Assembly (NCBI RefSeq): GCF_021018805.1 | Contig: NC_086247.1 | Span: 89,326,140 to 89,390,139, forward strand | Length of the DNA stretch: 64,000 nucleotides | Origin: Prinia subflava | Lineage: Eukaryota; Chordata; Aves; Passeriformes; Cisticolidae | Direction: 5' to 3' | In this document: positions 24,701 through 38,800 of the stretch, piece after piece | How positions within the stretch are numbered: the first letter of the stretch is position 1 | How the letters are laid out: each line of letters starts with the position of its first letter | Translations under genes and position numbers: made by a program | Notes under the pieces: model-generated | Seen by the model: only the letters and a program-made list of their open reading frames with translations | Told to the model about the DNA's origin: nothing | The model's database searches: none

Positions 24701-26610
24701 AATAAATAATGACCTCTGCATTAAAGAAACACTCCTGATCCTTCTTGGTACACAGAACTGGAAAAGCTACACAAAAACTTCAGCTGGACATTACAGTGGA
24801 GCAGCATTTGGGGATTCATCCCATATAAAATGGGATGTTGAAGTAAAATTGCTCTTGTTTGTGTGGAAACAAAGTTTTTTTATGGTGAGGATGCCCGAGT
24901 ACAGGTTGCCCAAAGAGGTGTTAGACTCCCTCTCCTTGGAGACAGTGAGAAGCCACATGGACGTGCTTGGTCCTGGGCAACCAGAGGACCCTGCCAACTT
25001 CAGCCTTGCTGTGGTTCTGTAAAAGTTGATCTCTCTTCTGTACAGCTCCAGGCCTGCCTGACAGAGAAAGGCTTCTTTAAAACAAAATAAAAAAGCCTTC
25101 AGTCAAACAGCAGTTGGAGGAACACTCGCTGGCAAGCCTGGAAGCAGTAACACTTGCTGGCATTTCTAATCCTGATTCAGTGCACCTCTCTTCATGGAAT
25201 ATGAGTTATTGATTCCCCTTCAGGACTGAAACAGCTGAACACCTTCGGTGTCACTGCTGCTTGTTTTTAAATGACCAAGTAATCTGCCCTGTGAAGGCCC
25301 CAGTACGCACCCACACCTCTGGGGTTGTGTGCATTGGCTGTGCAGCCAGGGGGGAATCCTTCACACGGGCAATCTCTCAGACTGCACTGTGGCCATTATT
25401 TGAAACACTCATGCACTGCACGTTACAGAGTGCAGGGCTGCTGTTATCAGAACTTGTGCCTTTCCTGTGCACCTCACCCAGCTCCCCTGCCTGCACAAGG
25501 AAAACAAGCACCCATCCAAAGTGAACTCCATGGATTACACCACAGCACAGGCACAACAATGGATTCCAAGGCAGACACAAACACGCTTTTCCTGCCCTGG
25601 CTGAACTTGGGCATTCCAGCAACATCATCAGCAAGGTCTCAGCATCCAGCAGAGATCATCTCTCCAGGATTTTAGGGGTAACCCCAGCCAAGTCCCAGGC
25701 CTTCCCACTTAATGTGCTGCAAGGTAAAGCTGACCCCGTTTAAAACAAAAGTTTTTAAAGCATTTCAAGTCTGCACAACACCGAGTGCAAGCTAAACACA
25801 CTCTCAAGTGCAATGAGCATCCTTGGCACTTGGCACACTGAGCACAAATTTGAGTCAAATAACGCCTAAGCAACACATTCTTATCTACAATTCCCTGGTC
25901 CATGCAAGAGGTAGAAATAGAATTTTACACTTCTATAAGAAAAAGATCAATTCCCCAGTAAATCTCTATCTATGGCTAATCACTCAATCACTCTCCTTTT
26001 AATTACATCATGAATAACATTTCTGCATTGAATTAATTTTGAAACCTAAACCAAACAAGAATCAAATTACAACAGCTTTGAGCTAAACACTCAGCAGAGG
26101 CATTGGTTATTACTGGGCTGTAATTCTGAACTATATTGGCTCAGCCACTGATTTTCTCCATACCTGCACACTTCTCTAGAATATCTTCCATGAAGAACAA
26201 AGTAGATACAGCCATAGAGACCTGTCTGACAGATAAAAAGAAAATATTTTAAAACACTTCAGAAAAGGATGTCACCCTTGGTCATTGTGATGTCCTGTAC
26301 CTCAAATTTGGGAAGCTTCATTTATCTGAAAATTTGCAGTGTTAAAAGAGTACAATTACATTTTTAGCAAAAGCATGCTTGTTCACCACCCAGCAGGCTG
26401 ACATTCAGTAAATTCACCGTACAAACACCTTCAAGTAGTAACTAGTTATATCAAGTAAAAGATGGTATACTGAAACATTTTTAAATGACAAGTGGATCTA
26501 TTTACCTTGCTTCAAGAGTTAGGTTTACTTCTGCAAAAACAAGAGAGCACACTGTGCAATCAAAATACCATAGCTGGATGAACAAGTAACACTTCAGACA
26601 TCACCACCCC
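21750..26610. other. Intergenic region between the convergent PHACTR1 and TBC1D7 3' ends
   Basis: No gene is recognised. It contains a GC- and CpG-richer block at about 23,150-23,400 and a CR1 fragment at about 24,895-25,025. Open frames of up to 170 codons here show no known domain and overlap each other on both strands. Confidence 0.7.
24895..25025 (+). mobile_element. CR1 LINE 3'-end fragment
   Basis: The text GGTTGCCCAAAGAGGTGTTA, then CTCCTTGGAGACAGTGAGAA and GGACGTGCTTGGTCCTGGGC, follows the conserved 3' portion of avian CR1. In the consensus this reads 'gctgcccagagaggttgt' then 'ctggagacattcaaaa'. It is degraded and lacks a clean octamer tail. Confidence 0.7.
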
Positions 26611-26614
26611 ACCA

Positions 26615-26794
26615 CTAAGTATCCTCATTCCATGTGTATTTATTGAAAAATATTTACATATTGGTCACCGTGCCTTAATGGCATCTTTACACAAACAGGT
26701 TAATGAAGAACATCACACTAGGATGGGGGAAGGGTCATAAAATGTCCTTTCAAAAGTCTTTTTTTTTCCAGGCTGTCAGGAGCCAGGCGAGTTC
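26615..26794 (-). other. TBC1D7: TBC1D7 3'UTR
   Basis: About 150-180 nt follow the TGA on the minus strand. The canonical AATAAA lies at 26639-26644, and a UGUAAAUA motif at 26651-26658 sits just upstream of it. The end point is estimated as 15-25 nt past the hexamer. Confidence 0.75.
26639..26644 (-). promoter_or_regulatory. TBC1D7: TBC1D7 polyadenylation signal
   Basis: AATAAA on the minus strand about 150 nt after the stop codon, the first such hexamer in the UTR. Confidence 0.75.
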
Positions 26795-26881
26795 TCAGAC
26801 TGAGTGTGCCGGAGTCCCGCAGTGCGTGCGCCACAGATCCACAGCTTTGCTGACAATGGCGTCCGTGTTGTCCTGAGGAAT
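26795..26881 (-). CDS. TBC1D7: TBC1D7 last coding exon
   Basis: The acceptor CTTTTGCAG precedes ATTCCTCAG. Its 29 codons, including TGA, encode [20 protein letters not shown] then CGTPAHSV. Confidence 0.95.
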   Translation of the reverse strand: MPQDNTDAIVSKAVDLWRTHCGTPAHSV

Positions 26882-29800
26882 CTGCAAAAGATCGGGGCGA
26901 GGTGCCTGGTCAGAGCACTCCATTCGGACTGTTTCATTTAAAGTAAAGATTTTGGATTGCTAGTTCAGATTTTATCTCTTTAGAACTAAGAAAACATAAC
27001 TAGAATCCCATCTCCCTGTCCTCCCATCCCATCATTCCTCAGTCCTGCACACACCGTATCACATCCAGGCTTTGCACAAAAAGCTTTTATTTCCAAAATG
27101 CTGATAAGCAGCCTCACACTTCACACACCCCTGACACCAGGCATGACTCTCACTGCCTAGCCATGACCATGAACTGTGTCTCACATAACTCACGTGGGTT
27201 ACACTGGGACCCCGCAGCCCTGCTGACACGGCTCCTTACTACTCAGGGTCAGGAAGGTTCAGGGTCAGGTTCATGATCCCATCCTCACATCAACAGATAA
27301 CACACCCTGAGTCTACAGATTTGCACTCAGACTTGCCAGAAACCAACACTTCTAAGAAGCCTCCAGAAAAATTAACCTAACCTGACCTACACTTACTGTC
27401 AGAGAAAAACGCTTTAGTATCACAAGAATATTAATTCTGTACAAACACAGACAATACATTCCCCAAGCCTAAAAATCTATGGAAGCCTTAACTCCTGATA
27501 GAAGAAGTTATTATTCTCATTGCTGAGCATTCTCCCTTCACCTTGGTACTGCTACACTGTTCTCAGTAATGTAATAATACCTTTTGGTACATCTGCAGCA
27601 GGCAAGCAATTCAGACTAAAATAGTTATAAGGTATAAAAGGTAATGCAAAGTACAATTAGAGTACTTACATTTTCCAAAAACTGTGTGATCTTTTCTGCA
27701 GAATTCAGTGCTATTATCTTCATTTTAAAGGTTAATAATATCTCCACAGCAACAAAAGCAAGAATCTTGCAGGATCCACTTATAACTTTGTCCCAAACTC
27801 TGCAAGAAAGTGAAAAAGAATCACTAAATATTATTGCAGTGTGTCTCTGCTTATTTCTCTGCTAGAACAGCCTTTGTAGAAGCATCTCTATTCAGATTAT
27901 TTTTTCTGAAGAACAGCAATGTATTGAATTATTCGGGTCAGGATAAATAGAAGGCATTTTATCGACTCCTCAATCTGTACAGAGCAGAGGGGTGGCAGGC
28001 AGTAATTGGTATGTACTGATATGCTGTGCTGCTGTTTAGAAATTGAGCTGTTTACAAGCACAAGCACAAAAATCAAATCTTGGCTTAATAGCCTGGACTG
28101 TAGCAACTACTCTGCTGGACTACACAGTTACCAGAGTGTGTGGTAAAGACGAGAAATTTTCCTACTGCGAAAAAGAAATTACTTCATTAGCATGCCTAAT
28201 AAAGATACTCTTCCATCAGCTAAATTGCTAAAAATTCAAAGGGATGTAATCCTGAACTACTACATCTCAAGCAAGTAAATATTCCAGGTCATTGCTGTAT
28301 GAGATGTAAGTGTGACCAATCAGCAGGATACAGCCCATGATGTTTAAATTAGGCACAAGGAATAAGTCTTCCAGTCCATCTCACTGTGCACACTCTCCTA
28401 AGCTCTCCTACCTCTCATGTGAAACTGTACCTGGACCTCACAGTTTTAAGAAAACCTGAAGGGCAGGTGTCCAAAGGCTTCAGCAACAGAACTCTTGGAT
28501 GAATATTAAAATGGATCATCACTACCAAAACAGCCTGCAACAATCTGAAATCATCCTTCATCCAGCAGCTCTCAGGCCCAGCTCAAGAGACTCGGGATAA
28601 AAGACTACACAAAACAGTGTGAAACCATCTGTCAAGCAGCACCTTTTATGGGCTCACATTATTTTTAGTTCTTGAATTTTAAGAGCTGTGTCAGAAAGAG
28701 TTTCTGAGGATTGCAGCTCTTGCTCCTTCTGGGCACTTGTTCAAAGTATTTCTCCTTCCAAATAAAAACATGGGGGAACAAAGATCACACACTATCCTCC
28801 GTAACTTCTGAATATAGAAACATCAATGGAAAAACATCTTCTGCAGCCCATCTACAAATTTGCATCTCTGGGTGTGCTCCTTCCAGGGACAACTCAATTT
28901 TTGTATGACCTCTCTCAGAAGAATTTGCCCTTCAGCCCAGAGTGCCAGAAGACAACAATGCAGGCACAACACGAACTTTGACAGCTGAACTGAAGTGTAG
29001 GATCACACTTTCACTCAAGGAATTAAGAGGGGAGAGCCCACCAAGAGCCATTAGGATGATGAAGGTGCTCCTATGAGGTGAGACAGCTTGGACTGCTCAG
29101 CCTGGAGAGGGAACTGGGGAATCTCATTAATGTAAACAACTACTGGAAGGGAAAGCGCAGGAGGGGTGGAGCCAGGCACTTTCCAGTCAGGCCCAGTGAA
29201 GGGATCAGAGGCAACAGGCACAAACTCAAACACAGGACTAGATCTTAACTTGTAACAAAGAAAGGAGAAAAACAAATGTGTAAGATCCTCAGCACTATTC
29301 TGAAAGTAAAAAGAAACAAGAACCCCACATGGACAGATAGGAAAAAAAAGAGAAGACACAGCCAATTTCTTTCCCCTTTGCAATTTAGTTTTAATTCCCT
29401 GTCTTGCTATGATTAAATCATTAGTATAATCTCTACAGGGAGAGGAACAACACACAATCCAAGATCAAAATCATACTGCTTCATTCGTGGTTCAAGCATC
29501 CCAGGACAAATGATTACTGCAAATATTACTTTGCTGTTGGAGTCAGATCTAGGAAGCTTTAAGCAAGGATATGAGAAAACTGAGACAACAGTTCTGATCC
29601 ACACTATACAGGTCACCCCTGTTTACTTCTACATTTTCCTTCACAAACACAAGAAGAACTTCCCCATGTGTTTCATGTGCATCAGAACTGTAATTATGAG
29701 TGACAATTACAAAGACTAGCAGATCTCCAAAAGAGGAAATCATTTTTAAAGTTCATATTAAAGCTCATGTTGCTTTGAAAACCAACTTACTAATCCTATT

Positions 29801-32800
29801 GAAAAATACCCAGTCTTCTTTGATTATTTTGCTTCCAAATCTTCTGACTTCAGTCTCCATAATTACATTAGGTTACATGCTATGCTCAGAACACTCTATT
29901 ATTTTCCTACATTATTTAGTCTGATTCCAGAACAAATGTTTCAACAATGGCAAAACAGATGCAGTATCTAAATCACCAGTGTCTTATCAAATTTTGGAAG
30001 ATAGTGCACAGAAAAGTGAGATGTCAGCACTAACCAGCTGTGTCTGCTGCAATATTTTCCACTGAACATTTTCAGCTACTGTTGCTCTCAGTACAACTCC
30101 ACCAGTGACAGTACTCAGGAATGATTGTGCAATGCTGTGATCAACAGCACCTTGCCTGTACCAGCAGAGCCAGGAACAACAACATAAGCTGTCAAAAGTG
30201 GAAAAAAACCACAGCACTTTCAAGGAAACGCATTTTCTGATGATCTAATTCCAATACAGCAGTCTTTATGCATTGTGTATCTGCTGATGGTAGCAGGTGT
30301 CCTGCTTTCACTTGTCTAATAGCAATTATTTAAGGTCAAGTTTATAGTTAGAGACTGCAACTCTTTATCTGTTCTTTGCTACTCATTGAGAGGGGGAGAG
30401 AATAAGAGAAACATCATGAAACTCTGCCTACAGGCCTACTCGGGAATGCAGAAAAACAAATACATATTCTGAATTACATTCACTGTGTTTTGTGTGACTA
30501 TCATCCTCTGTGAAATACAATGGTTCAATTAACCACAGGAACACTCTTGCAGGTGTTTCTTGAACAGCAAAGCAGTATTGACAATCACAAGGAAAAATAA
30601 AAAGAAATAAGAAGCTATAAAAGCAAAGAGCATGCCAAGGATTATGTAAATGAAACCATTTACTTTTCAGTGAGCTTCTTCTATAGACAAGCTAGGACTC
30701 ACTCTGTGTGCACCAGTGTGTGAAGGGATGCCATTCTCCAGGCACTCTGAGGTTGCTGCACCACTACAGTGCAGTGACACACAAGAGGCATCACAGCACT
30801 GCTGCTCTCTCTTTTTCTGATTATTACCATTAACCTCACAGTTTTTCCCTACACTGCAGAGTAAACACACCCAACCTTATTTCCTGGTTCTGGTCCTCCA
30901 GCCATCCAGGCAAGACATATCTAAAAAGGACAAATGCTTTCTCCTCTGCCTGCACTTCTGGATGTCCTTCCAGAGGTAACTGGGCATGGAGGGACACAAT
31001 GAGGCTCACATAGATCTCACCCTGATCTATCATGATCTTGTGCCCATGCATTTGCAGACCTGGGAAGCAGCTCAGTGAGACAAGGGCAAACTGAATTAAG
31101 TTTCTCTGTAGCAGCAGCCCACATGTCCATTCTTATCTCCTCCTGCTCCACAGTAAAATTAGGGCATTTTCCATATTTCTGTTGTTTCTATTAACAAATT
31201 ACTCACATTTTTAGAACTCAATGTAATTTATGCAGGGCATGGAGATCACAGATGCAAAGCTACAGAATTATATTAATACATGAGGTAGTGCCAGTTTGAA
31301 AGTCGTAAGATTTCAGGAGAATCACCAAATACTTTGCCAGCAGCAAGTCGCCAGAGACTAATAACCTAATACCATCCAGCCCATGCCAAGCCTTCAGTGC
31401 AGAGTACAAACAACATTAGGCAGGGGCCTGAGACGTGACTGGCATCATTAGGCCATAAAAACCGCCAGGCTCATTCACAATTCCAACTGCAAAGCTGCAC
31501 TGCTTCTGTTGGATCATCTGGGCTGACAGTGCCAGATCAAACTGGCAGCCAAAGTGCCATTTTGCCTGTAGAGCTGAGGCTGCAAACAGCACCCCAAGGT
31601 TTAAGAGCAGGGATCCCCAGCTGAGGGCCCTCACAGCACCATTGGAAAGCTTTCCACACATGGGCTTACCAAACAGATGAGCAGATATGCTGCTGCACAA
31701 ATCAAACCAACAAGGCAATGATGAGTATGAAAAGAAAGGTGTGATCCAGTTCTCTCCCTGTCTCAGAGGGAAGCACACCTTTCTGTGCCTCGCAAACCTC
31801 TGCCACAGGCTGGTTCATATTCCAGGAAGCACCCTGTCTACATTCCAGGTGAGATACAGAGCCTTTGAAATGGCCAGTCTGCTCCTCCCTCTTGCCAATG
31901 TGACACCTTTAAGAAGTTAAGAAGCTCATCACGTAATATCCCAAGTGTATTAGACACGGCACAAGCTCAAAGCAAAACTTTCCACATGAAACCTGGCTGA
32001 ATGTATTTTCCAAACCCGCTTAAATTAAACTGATGCATAAATTTTACCTGTGGTGTAATCTGAAGTGTGCTATAAAACAGAATTTATACTGAGTGGCAAT
32101 GCCTGTCAGGTACTGGTATTGTGCAACTTCATCTCACATTACCAGGTAAAATTTCTGCACAGCATGTACAAGTCTTGTACATCTTAGAGAAAAACAAACA
32201 AACAAAACCATGGAATTTAGATTTATCTGCTTGGCAGAGAAGACTACAGTTCATAGAAAGCAAGCAGTCTCTCTAAGAAATGCAGTGCTAAATCATAAGT
32301 GAAAATAAATCAGGAAAGACTGTTCAGATAATCTCTCACTTGACAAGTAAGTAAAATTCACAGGAGAAGTGGAGACCTTCAAACCTCACAGTTTCAACAC
32401 TGACATTTGGATGCATTTCAGATAAGCACTGAGGCTTCTAGATCCTAATCCAAACTGAATTTCCAAGCATTAATTAAAGTTCATCTGTCACATACTACCC
32501 ATAAAGTATGTTATTTCCTCAGTGAATAAGGCTATTATGATTACAATTGAATAATTCACAAACCTAAACTGCTAAGAAAAAGTGCACCTTCATCATGTTC
32601 CCACAGGAACTGTTGGGAAAAGGGATTGTTCTGCCAACAAAAGTACTAACACTGAAATTTGTTTTTTACTCCAGAGTGATACAAAAAGCCAGTATTTTGA
32701 TCTTTTCCATGGGGAAAAAAAGTATTAAAATATTCCAGGTAATCAAAATATTCTATTTCAGTAAGGTAAAACAGTATATGGGAATGTTAAAGATGTATAT

Positions 32801-35800
32801 TGATTAGACAAAATATTCCATATAAATAATGATTAGACAAAATATTTCATATAAATAAAACTGATTCAAAATGGTAGACACTTGAAACCAAATATTCTGG
32901 CAAGATAAAATATGAAATCAAAATTCTTCATGTAGAGTTTTCCTTTTACACCATCAGGATGACACGGCTCCATTAAATTTTCCATTTTCAATAGAAATTG
33001 TAAAAAACCTCATTCATATTCCAAGAGCAAATCTGCTCTGATACAAATTCCTCTCTCAGCTCTTGTCCACAGCCGTAAGATCCAATAGCAAAATTGAATC
33101 ACATGAGCTCTCAACAGTAACAAACATCCTATACTATGCAAGCTTACATAATTTCTGCAGTCACAGAAATAGTAAAAGCTTTCAACCACCACATCACACA
33201 CAAGCAATAAGCAGACAGGACTATTTTGGAACCTTAGGTGCTTAATGAAAAGAACTTGCCATGTAACAATTTTGGTAATTACCATGTTGCACCTGAAGGC
33301 CTCAATCCTTCACAAAACCTTTTTTTTTCTCTCAAACATGATCCTTGGCAACAATAAACCCTACAGAACCTCAAAGACCATGGTCCAACAAGAGGAGAGG
33401 GCATGATTTCTAATCTTACAACATCCTACTCTTCCCTAAAATTTTCTTATTCTTATATGGGTAAGTACAACATTTTTTAAAACAGCCCTTTTCCACTTTC
33501 CTCCATGGAACATGAAGTCCCAGATAAACACTGCACCCACTCTTCAGATTATGACCAACTTTACCACCATAAAAGCATTTTCTACGAAGCAATTTACAAA
33601 GCACTGTTCCCATGCTAGGTTTCTATGCCAGCCACCTAAGTCCTGTGATTCCCTCGAAGTAAAACTTCCCTTGAACATTGTTACTTCTCCGAGTTTTCAG
33701 ACAGCTGAAAATGACACCATTGTTTTCTCTGTGCCAGATCCTGTCCAGATATCAGCAACTCTTAGTAACACAGAAAGATGTTTCTCTACATTGAGCTTGA
33801 ATTTCCTGCTTTCCAAGAGTTCTCAGGAAGCAGAATTAGAGAAATTGTACAAGCTTCCTTCCAAAACCCCTTCAGTGAAGTGTCACGCACAATAATTTTT
33901 CCCTTTTAAAAGCTTAACAACCTATTTCTAACTGTAGAATCAGCCTAGTACTTTTTAAAATAAACATTCTGTCATGGTCAAACCCCAGCCAGCAACTGAG
34001 CAGCAGACAGCCACTCATTTACTACCTCCACCAGTGGGATGGGGGAAAAACTGGAGTAAGAAGTAAGAAACAAATACGTGGGTGGAGAAAAGAAGTTTCT
34101 TAATTTAAAAGAAGTAATAATTTCCAAAAAAACCATAAGGAAGAGAAGAAAAACATAACAAAGAGAGGAAAATAAAATCTGAGACATGTGATGCAACAGA
34201 GAACAGTTGCCCACCACCCCGACCGATGGTCAGCAAGTCCCCAGGCAAGTGCACCCATGTGCCAACCCCCTCCTCAGCTTCACTGCTGAGCATGACTCCC
34301 CATGGAATGGGATAGCCCCTGGGTCAGCTGGAGTCAGCTGTCCTGGCTGTGTCCCCTCCCAGCCATGTTCTTGTGCACCCCCAGGCGGTGAGGAGCAGAA
34401 CGATGCCGTGTAAGCGCTGCTCTGCAGGAACTAAAACATCCCTGCGCTCCAAAACACAGCCCTAGACCAGCTACTCTGAAGAAATCTAACTCTATCCCAG
34501 CCAAAACCGCTACACATTCCCAACATCTTTTTCATCTAACACTAATGCAGTATTACAATCACCCCCTAAGCACAGATTTTTGTCAAGAAGCCCCAAAACT
34601 GACTACCATTCAGCTATATAACACTGACAGAGGGTTTGGAGTTCTACACCCTAGGAGGCATGAAGCGTCCAACAGAATCAGCTGGGATACTGAGCTCCGT
34701 TCTTTTATTTTCAGTGGGTGAAACTATCACATAGGTTATCTTGGATCAGTAACAAGGAGAATTAAATCCAATTTTATCATTTCCAAGTCAGCAATAAAGT
34801 TAACACCATCATCTTACAGATAAAGAATGGAAAGCTCTTTGCCTGCTAGTGATGACAGAATGCTGAAATTACTATACAGTGACAAACAAAAAGAAAAGAA
34901 AAAGAACTTGCCTCTGTAAACTGGACTCAGGTAAACATCCTGCAAAACACTTTTTAAACCAAAGATCATAGGGGAGTTTGCTCATTGCAGCACATGCTTT
35001 CAGGTGCATCAGTAGTCTGTTATCTTCAATGTTCAAATACTGCTCCAGAATTTTTGGCTGAGGAAGAATTAGAGAAATTTTAGGTAACTCACATCAGAAT
35101 ACCTTCATAGCTAATGCACGCTGTAAGACAAGCACCGTCTTAAAAATTCAACCAGTGCAAAATAACATATTAAAATAATGGACTTTCATTGTTTTAGTTC
35201 TTCCAAAATACAGGTGTTACTGACTTTTGCAATTAACTAATTATGTACTTAAGCAACCTCAGCTTTCTTAAATTGCTGACCACTAGCAGAACTTCCAAGA
35301 TATGCAGTATTCCCTAGTGCAAGGAGGTGTTTCAGAGCTTAAGGCAATGCAGAGATTAAATGTGCACTAATTACTGCTACCTTCACAAGTAAAATCGAGT
35401 GTCATTCACTTCAAACCTAATCGCCTTAGCACACATCAAATAAAATCTACACACAATCCAGAAAAACCCAAAAAATCAATTCTGAGAGCAAATCCCTGGG
35501 CAACCCATTAAAAGCTGGACATTGATTTATTGTTTAAAAACCCTAAGTATTTAAGGCATAAACATGTGCATAATTTTTTCATCTTGTTTAAATTTTAATG
35601 TAACACGATTCTCATAAATTCTTGACTACCTTTATGCTTTGTCATAGCTAGGCAAACTGCTAAGGATTTCAGCTACCAAAGGCAGAAAACTTCCCTTGCC
35701 CTTATTCCCACCTCCTGAGTCTTGGTACATCAATTGTATCACAAAAAAAAAAAAAGTTAGGGAGGGAGACACTTGGCACTCTTTACATGGTACAAACATA

Positions 35801-38800
35801 CACTTTAAAAATATTCCTTTCTCCTTTGAACTGGTATAGTTGAATGTACCACCCAGAGAAACAGGAGGAAGGTTTAAAAAATATTTTTTAGTTCCAAAAG
35901 AACTAATAAGGGCAGGCATAATTTTCCACAGCAAATTTCTATTCAGCAATTGCTGGTGCACATGTACTCGATACTTTTACCTCAGGATATTGTTAACTAA
36001 AGGCTCCTTATCTGTTAAGGCTATCTGATGAATTACAAGAGCTTTCCTAATTTTGATAAGTACACATTACAATTTAATTTTATAAATCAGTAAGACAGAA
36101 ATTCAAAATTAATATTCTGTGATAGCATTTAAATGATCAGTGCTAAAAGAAAACTACTCCACTTTTATTATAAATCGATTTGCAACCTATTGTTTTTCTG
36201 AAGATGGAGTACTCTGCTCCATATGTAAAGCAAAACTGTGCTTTGTCTATCATCCAATGAGCAGCATATGAATACCAGAGATGCAGCCTAAAAAGTAGCA
36301 GACACACATCAAAATGTTCTTCACTTTTGACATTTTTAATTGTTTAAAGAAAATTCTTAAGTGACTAATTTGTGAGATATATAATTCAACTAGATACAAT
36401 AAAACCTTTAGACAAAAAAGGTAATTTAAAATTACCATGCAGCAAACAAAAACAATTTCCAATGTTACATTAGACAGGGCACCACAATCCCAATGCAAAA
36501 AGCACTCCTCCCCTATTCTCAAAATAGCTGGTGGAACAGAATCCAAGGGTGTCACTTCTGATGCTCCAGTTGCCTCCCTGTATTAATGCTTTCCATGACT
36601 GCTTCTCCTTGGAAAAACAAAAGAAAATTCCTGTTTCCCTTACCAGTTGTTGCAATGAATCTTTATGCTTGCTGTTCAGCTGATTCACAAAGCAACTGAC
36701 TAGCCAATAGCATTCTATAGGATCCTCTACCATTTCCTCCATTGCTTTAGCAATAGCAAGAAACACTTCATCCTCAGGTTCCTGCAAAACAAAGAGGAAA
36801 AAAGTGAACTACACAGAAGTATTGGACTGTTCTGATTGAAATTATTCTTATATTCCTTTTCTCTGCTATTTGGGGAAAAAAAACAGGAATCAATGTACAC
36901 AGAGAGCCTTTCTGATGTTCCTAACCAAGACAGCGGGCAGCAGCTGCACGGGGATGACAGATGTCTATTCAAACAGAGCAAGTGAGACTTGTCTTACCTT
37001 TAAAACCAAAACATGCTTCAGTGTTTAGAGCGTCTTAAATACTACCAGGATATGTCTCTACCACACAGAATGCTGCAATACACACATATCCCTACTTGAA
37101 CTCTGCATTAAGATGCACAAAACATTCACTAGACTTCTGTTTGTTACTCAAACATTTCAAAATATTTAGATCAATCTGACATCTCTTTATCTCCCTCTGC
37201 CTCTACAATAAAACACCTGCATTACTATCACGAGTAACCTCTCATACGTTTAAAGGGACAGTGACTGCTCTAGAAGGGAGAAATTTTCAGCCCACTGCAT
37301 CACTTGCCAAGATCAAGGAAATTTCTCTACTGGAAATTTGCAGGGTAGGATGGGCACATTCCTAGGAAATGGTCAGGGTATGAAAACATTCCCTCCTCTG
37401 ACAAGAGAATCCTGCAGGTAATCCTCCAGTTCTAAATATTACTGAATTTTCCATATTAACTTGAACCTTTTTTTATTTTGAACTTTTCTTTAAGTACTTA
37501 TGTCAAAATTTGTGATCACAGATGAAAAATTACAAACTAAGCTGGGCTAGAGTGAACACAGATAAATTAATTACAGGACGAAATCCACTTAGAAAGCTCT
37601 GTGGCTCCTTTCATAATCTCCTATTTCATGGAGAAAAGAAAGGACCACACACTGTTTTTATCATCACCTACTAATTTACCATCACAACACAGCCTTGTTT
37701 AACCATATGGGCGTACACTGTGGACAGCAGAGTATGTGCATTACCTGACAGAAGCCCAGGTCAGTTCAGACTAAGAAGAAAAGGAGGACAGTACACTAAA
37801 GTCTAGATATAAAAACAAATAATTTAAATATTTGATGAAACTTGCATTAAATCACTGCTTGTACAGGCTCTGAATTACCCTTGCTCCAGGACACGTAAGA
37901 ACCTATGAGCTCCAATGAGGTGATGTCATTTTCATTTCAATGCTATAAAGAAACTGAAGCGCCCTGGAGTACAAAAGGCTTGAAACCCAGCAGGCAAAAT
38001 GCACAAAAGAGATTTTAAGGCATAAAATCTTACATAAGTACTTAGGGGAAGGAAAAGAGAAAAGCACTTTGACTAAAATTCCTTATCTTATACTAGTACT
38101 TCTGTGTTTTTCATTCATCTTACTTGCTCTATCTACAAGCATTTATGGGGTGACTTGCAGGTCAGCTCCTCACTGGTTTATAGTCTCAAGTTCAATAAAG
38201 TAATGTATTTAAAAAACTGTTAAAATTGCCACTGACCAATGGAAAAGCTACGTTTCGAGGCAATTTCCCTGATTCCAGCTGATGTATGCGGAGAAAAACA
38301 TCAACCTGCGGGGTGGAATCGCTGATAAACCGAATCACACGGAGAGCGTGGTGAACATCCCAGTACTGCTCCCTCCGGTACTTCATCACCAAAGCATGAG
38401 ACTCGTGGTGAGGAGGAATAATGCCTAAAAAAAAAGAAAATTAAAAAAAATTAAAAGAAAAATATAAACAACTGTTAGGAGGAGTCCTACTTGTTACATT
38501 TTATACCTAATGTTTTCAGTACAGTACTAGTTGTATATTTGTGCCCAGCTTCCATTTATTTTGAAAACAAAGTCAGTGTAGAGTGATTTCTATATATATT
38601 AGATGTTCATTTTCTCAAATTCTACACTTTGTCTGAGATGACAGAGAATATGTACATGCAATTAACTAATGCAAAGATACCGTTCACTGCAGTATTAATT
38701 ACTGCCAGAAAAGTCTTTACTCACTGTATCAGAGATTAGCTCTCACTAAAATGACATTCAAAAACCAAAATCCATCAGTTAAATCAATTAAAGATTAAAA

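Larger units (their letters stand above)
27800..34911 (-). other. TBC1D7: TBC1D7 intron with GC donor, about 7.1 kb
   Basis: The largest intron of the gene. It holds a CR1 fragment (about 29,030-29,255), a 29-bp tandem duplication (32,801-32,858) and a solo LTR (33,970-34,514). The rest is AT-rich unique sequence. Confidence 0.85.

Noticed and set aside
36470..36981. Minus-strand open frames overlapping TBC1D7 exon 4
   Set aside because: One contains the exon and reads into the intron; the other is out of frame. The splice sites at 36,644 and 36,781 define the real coding part.
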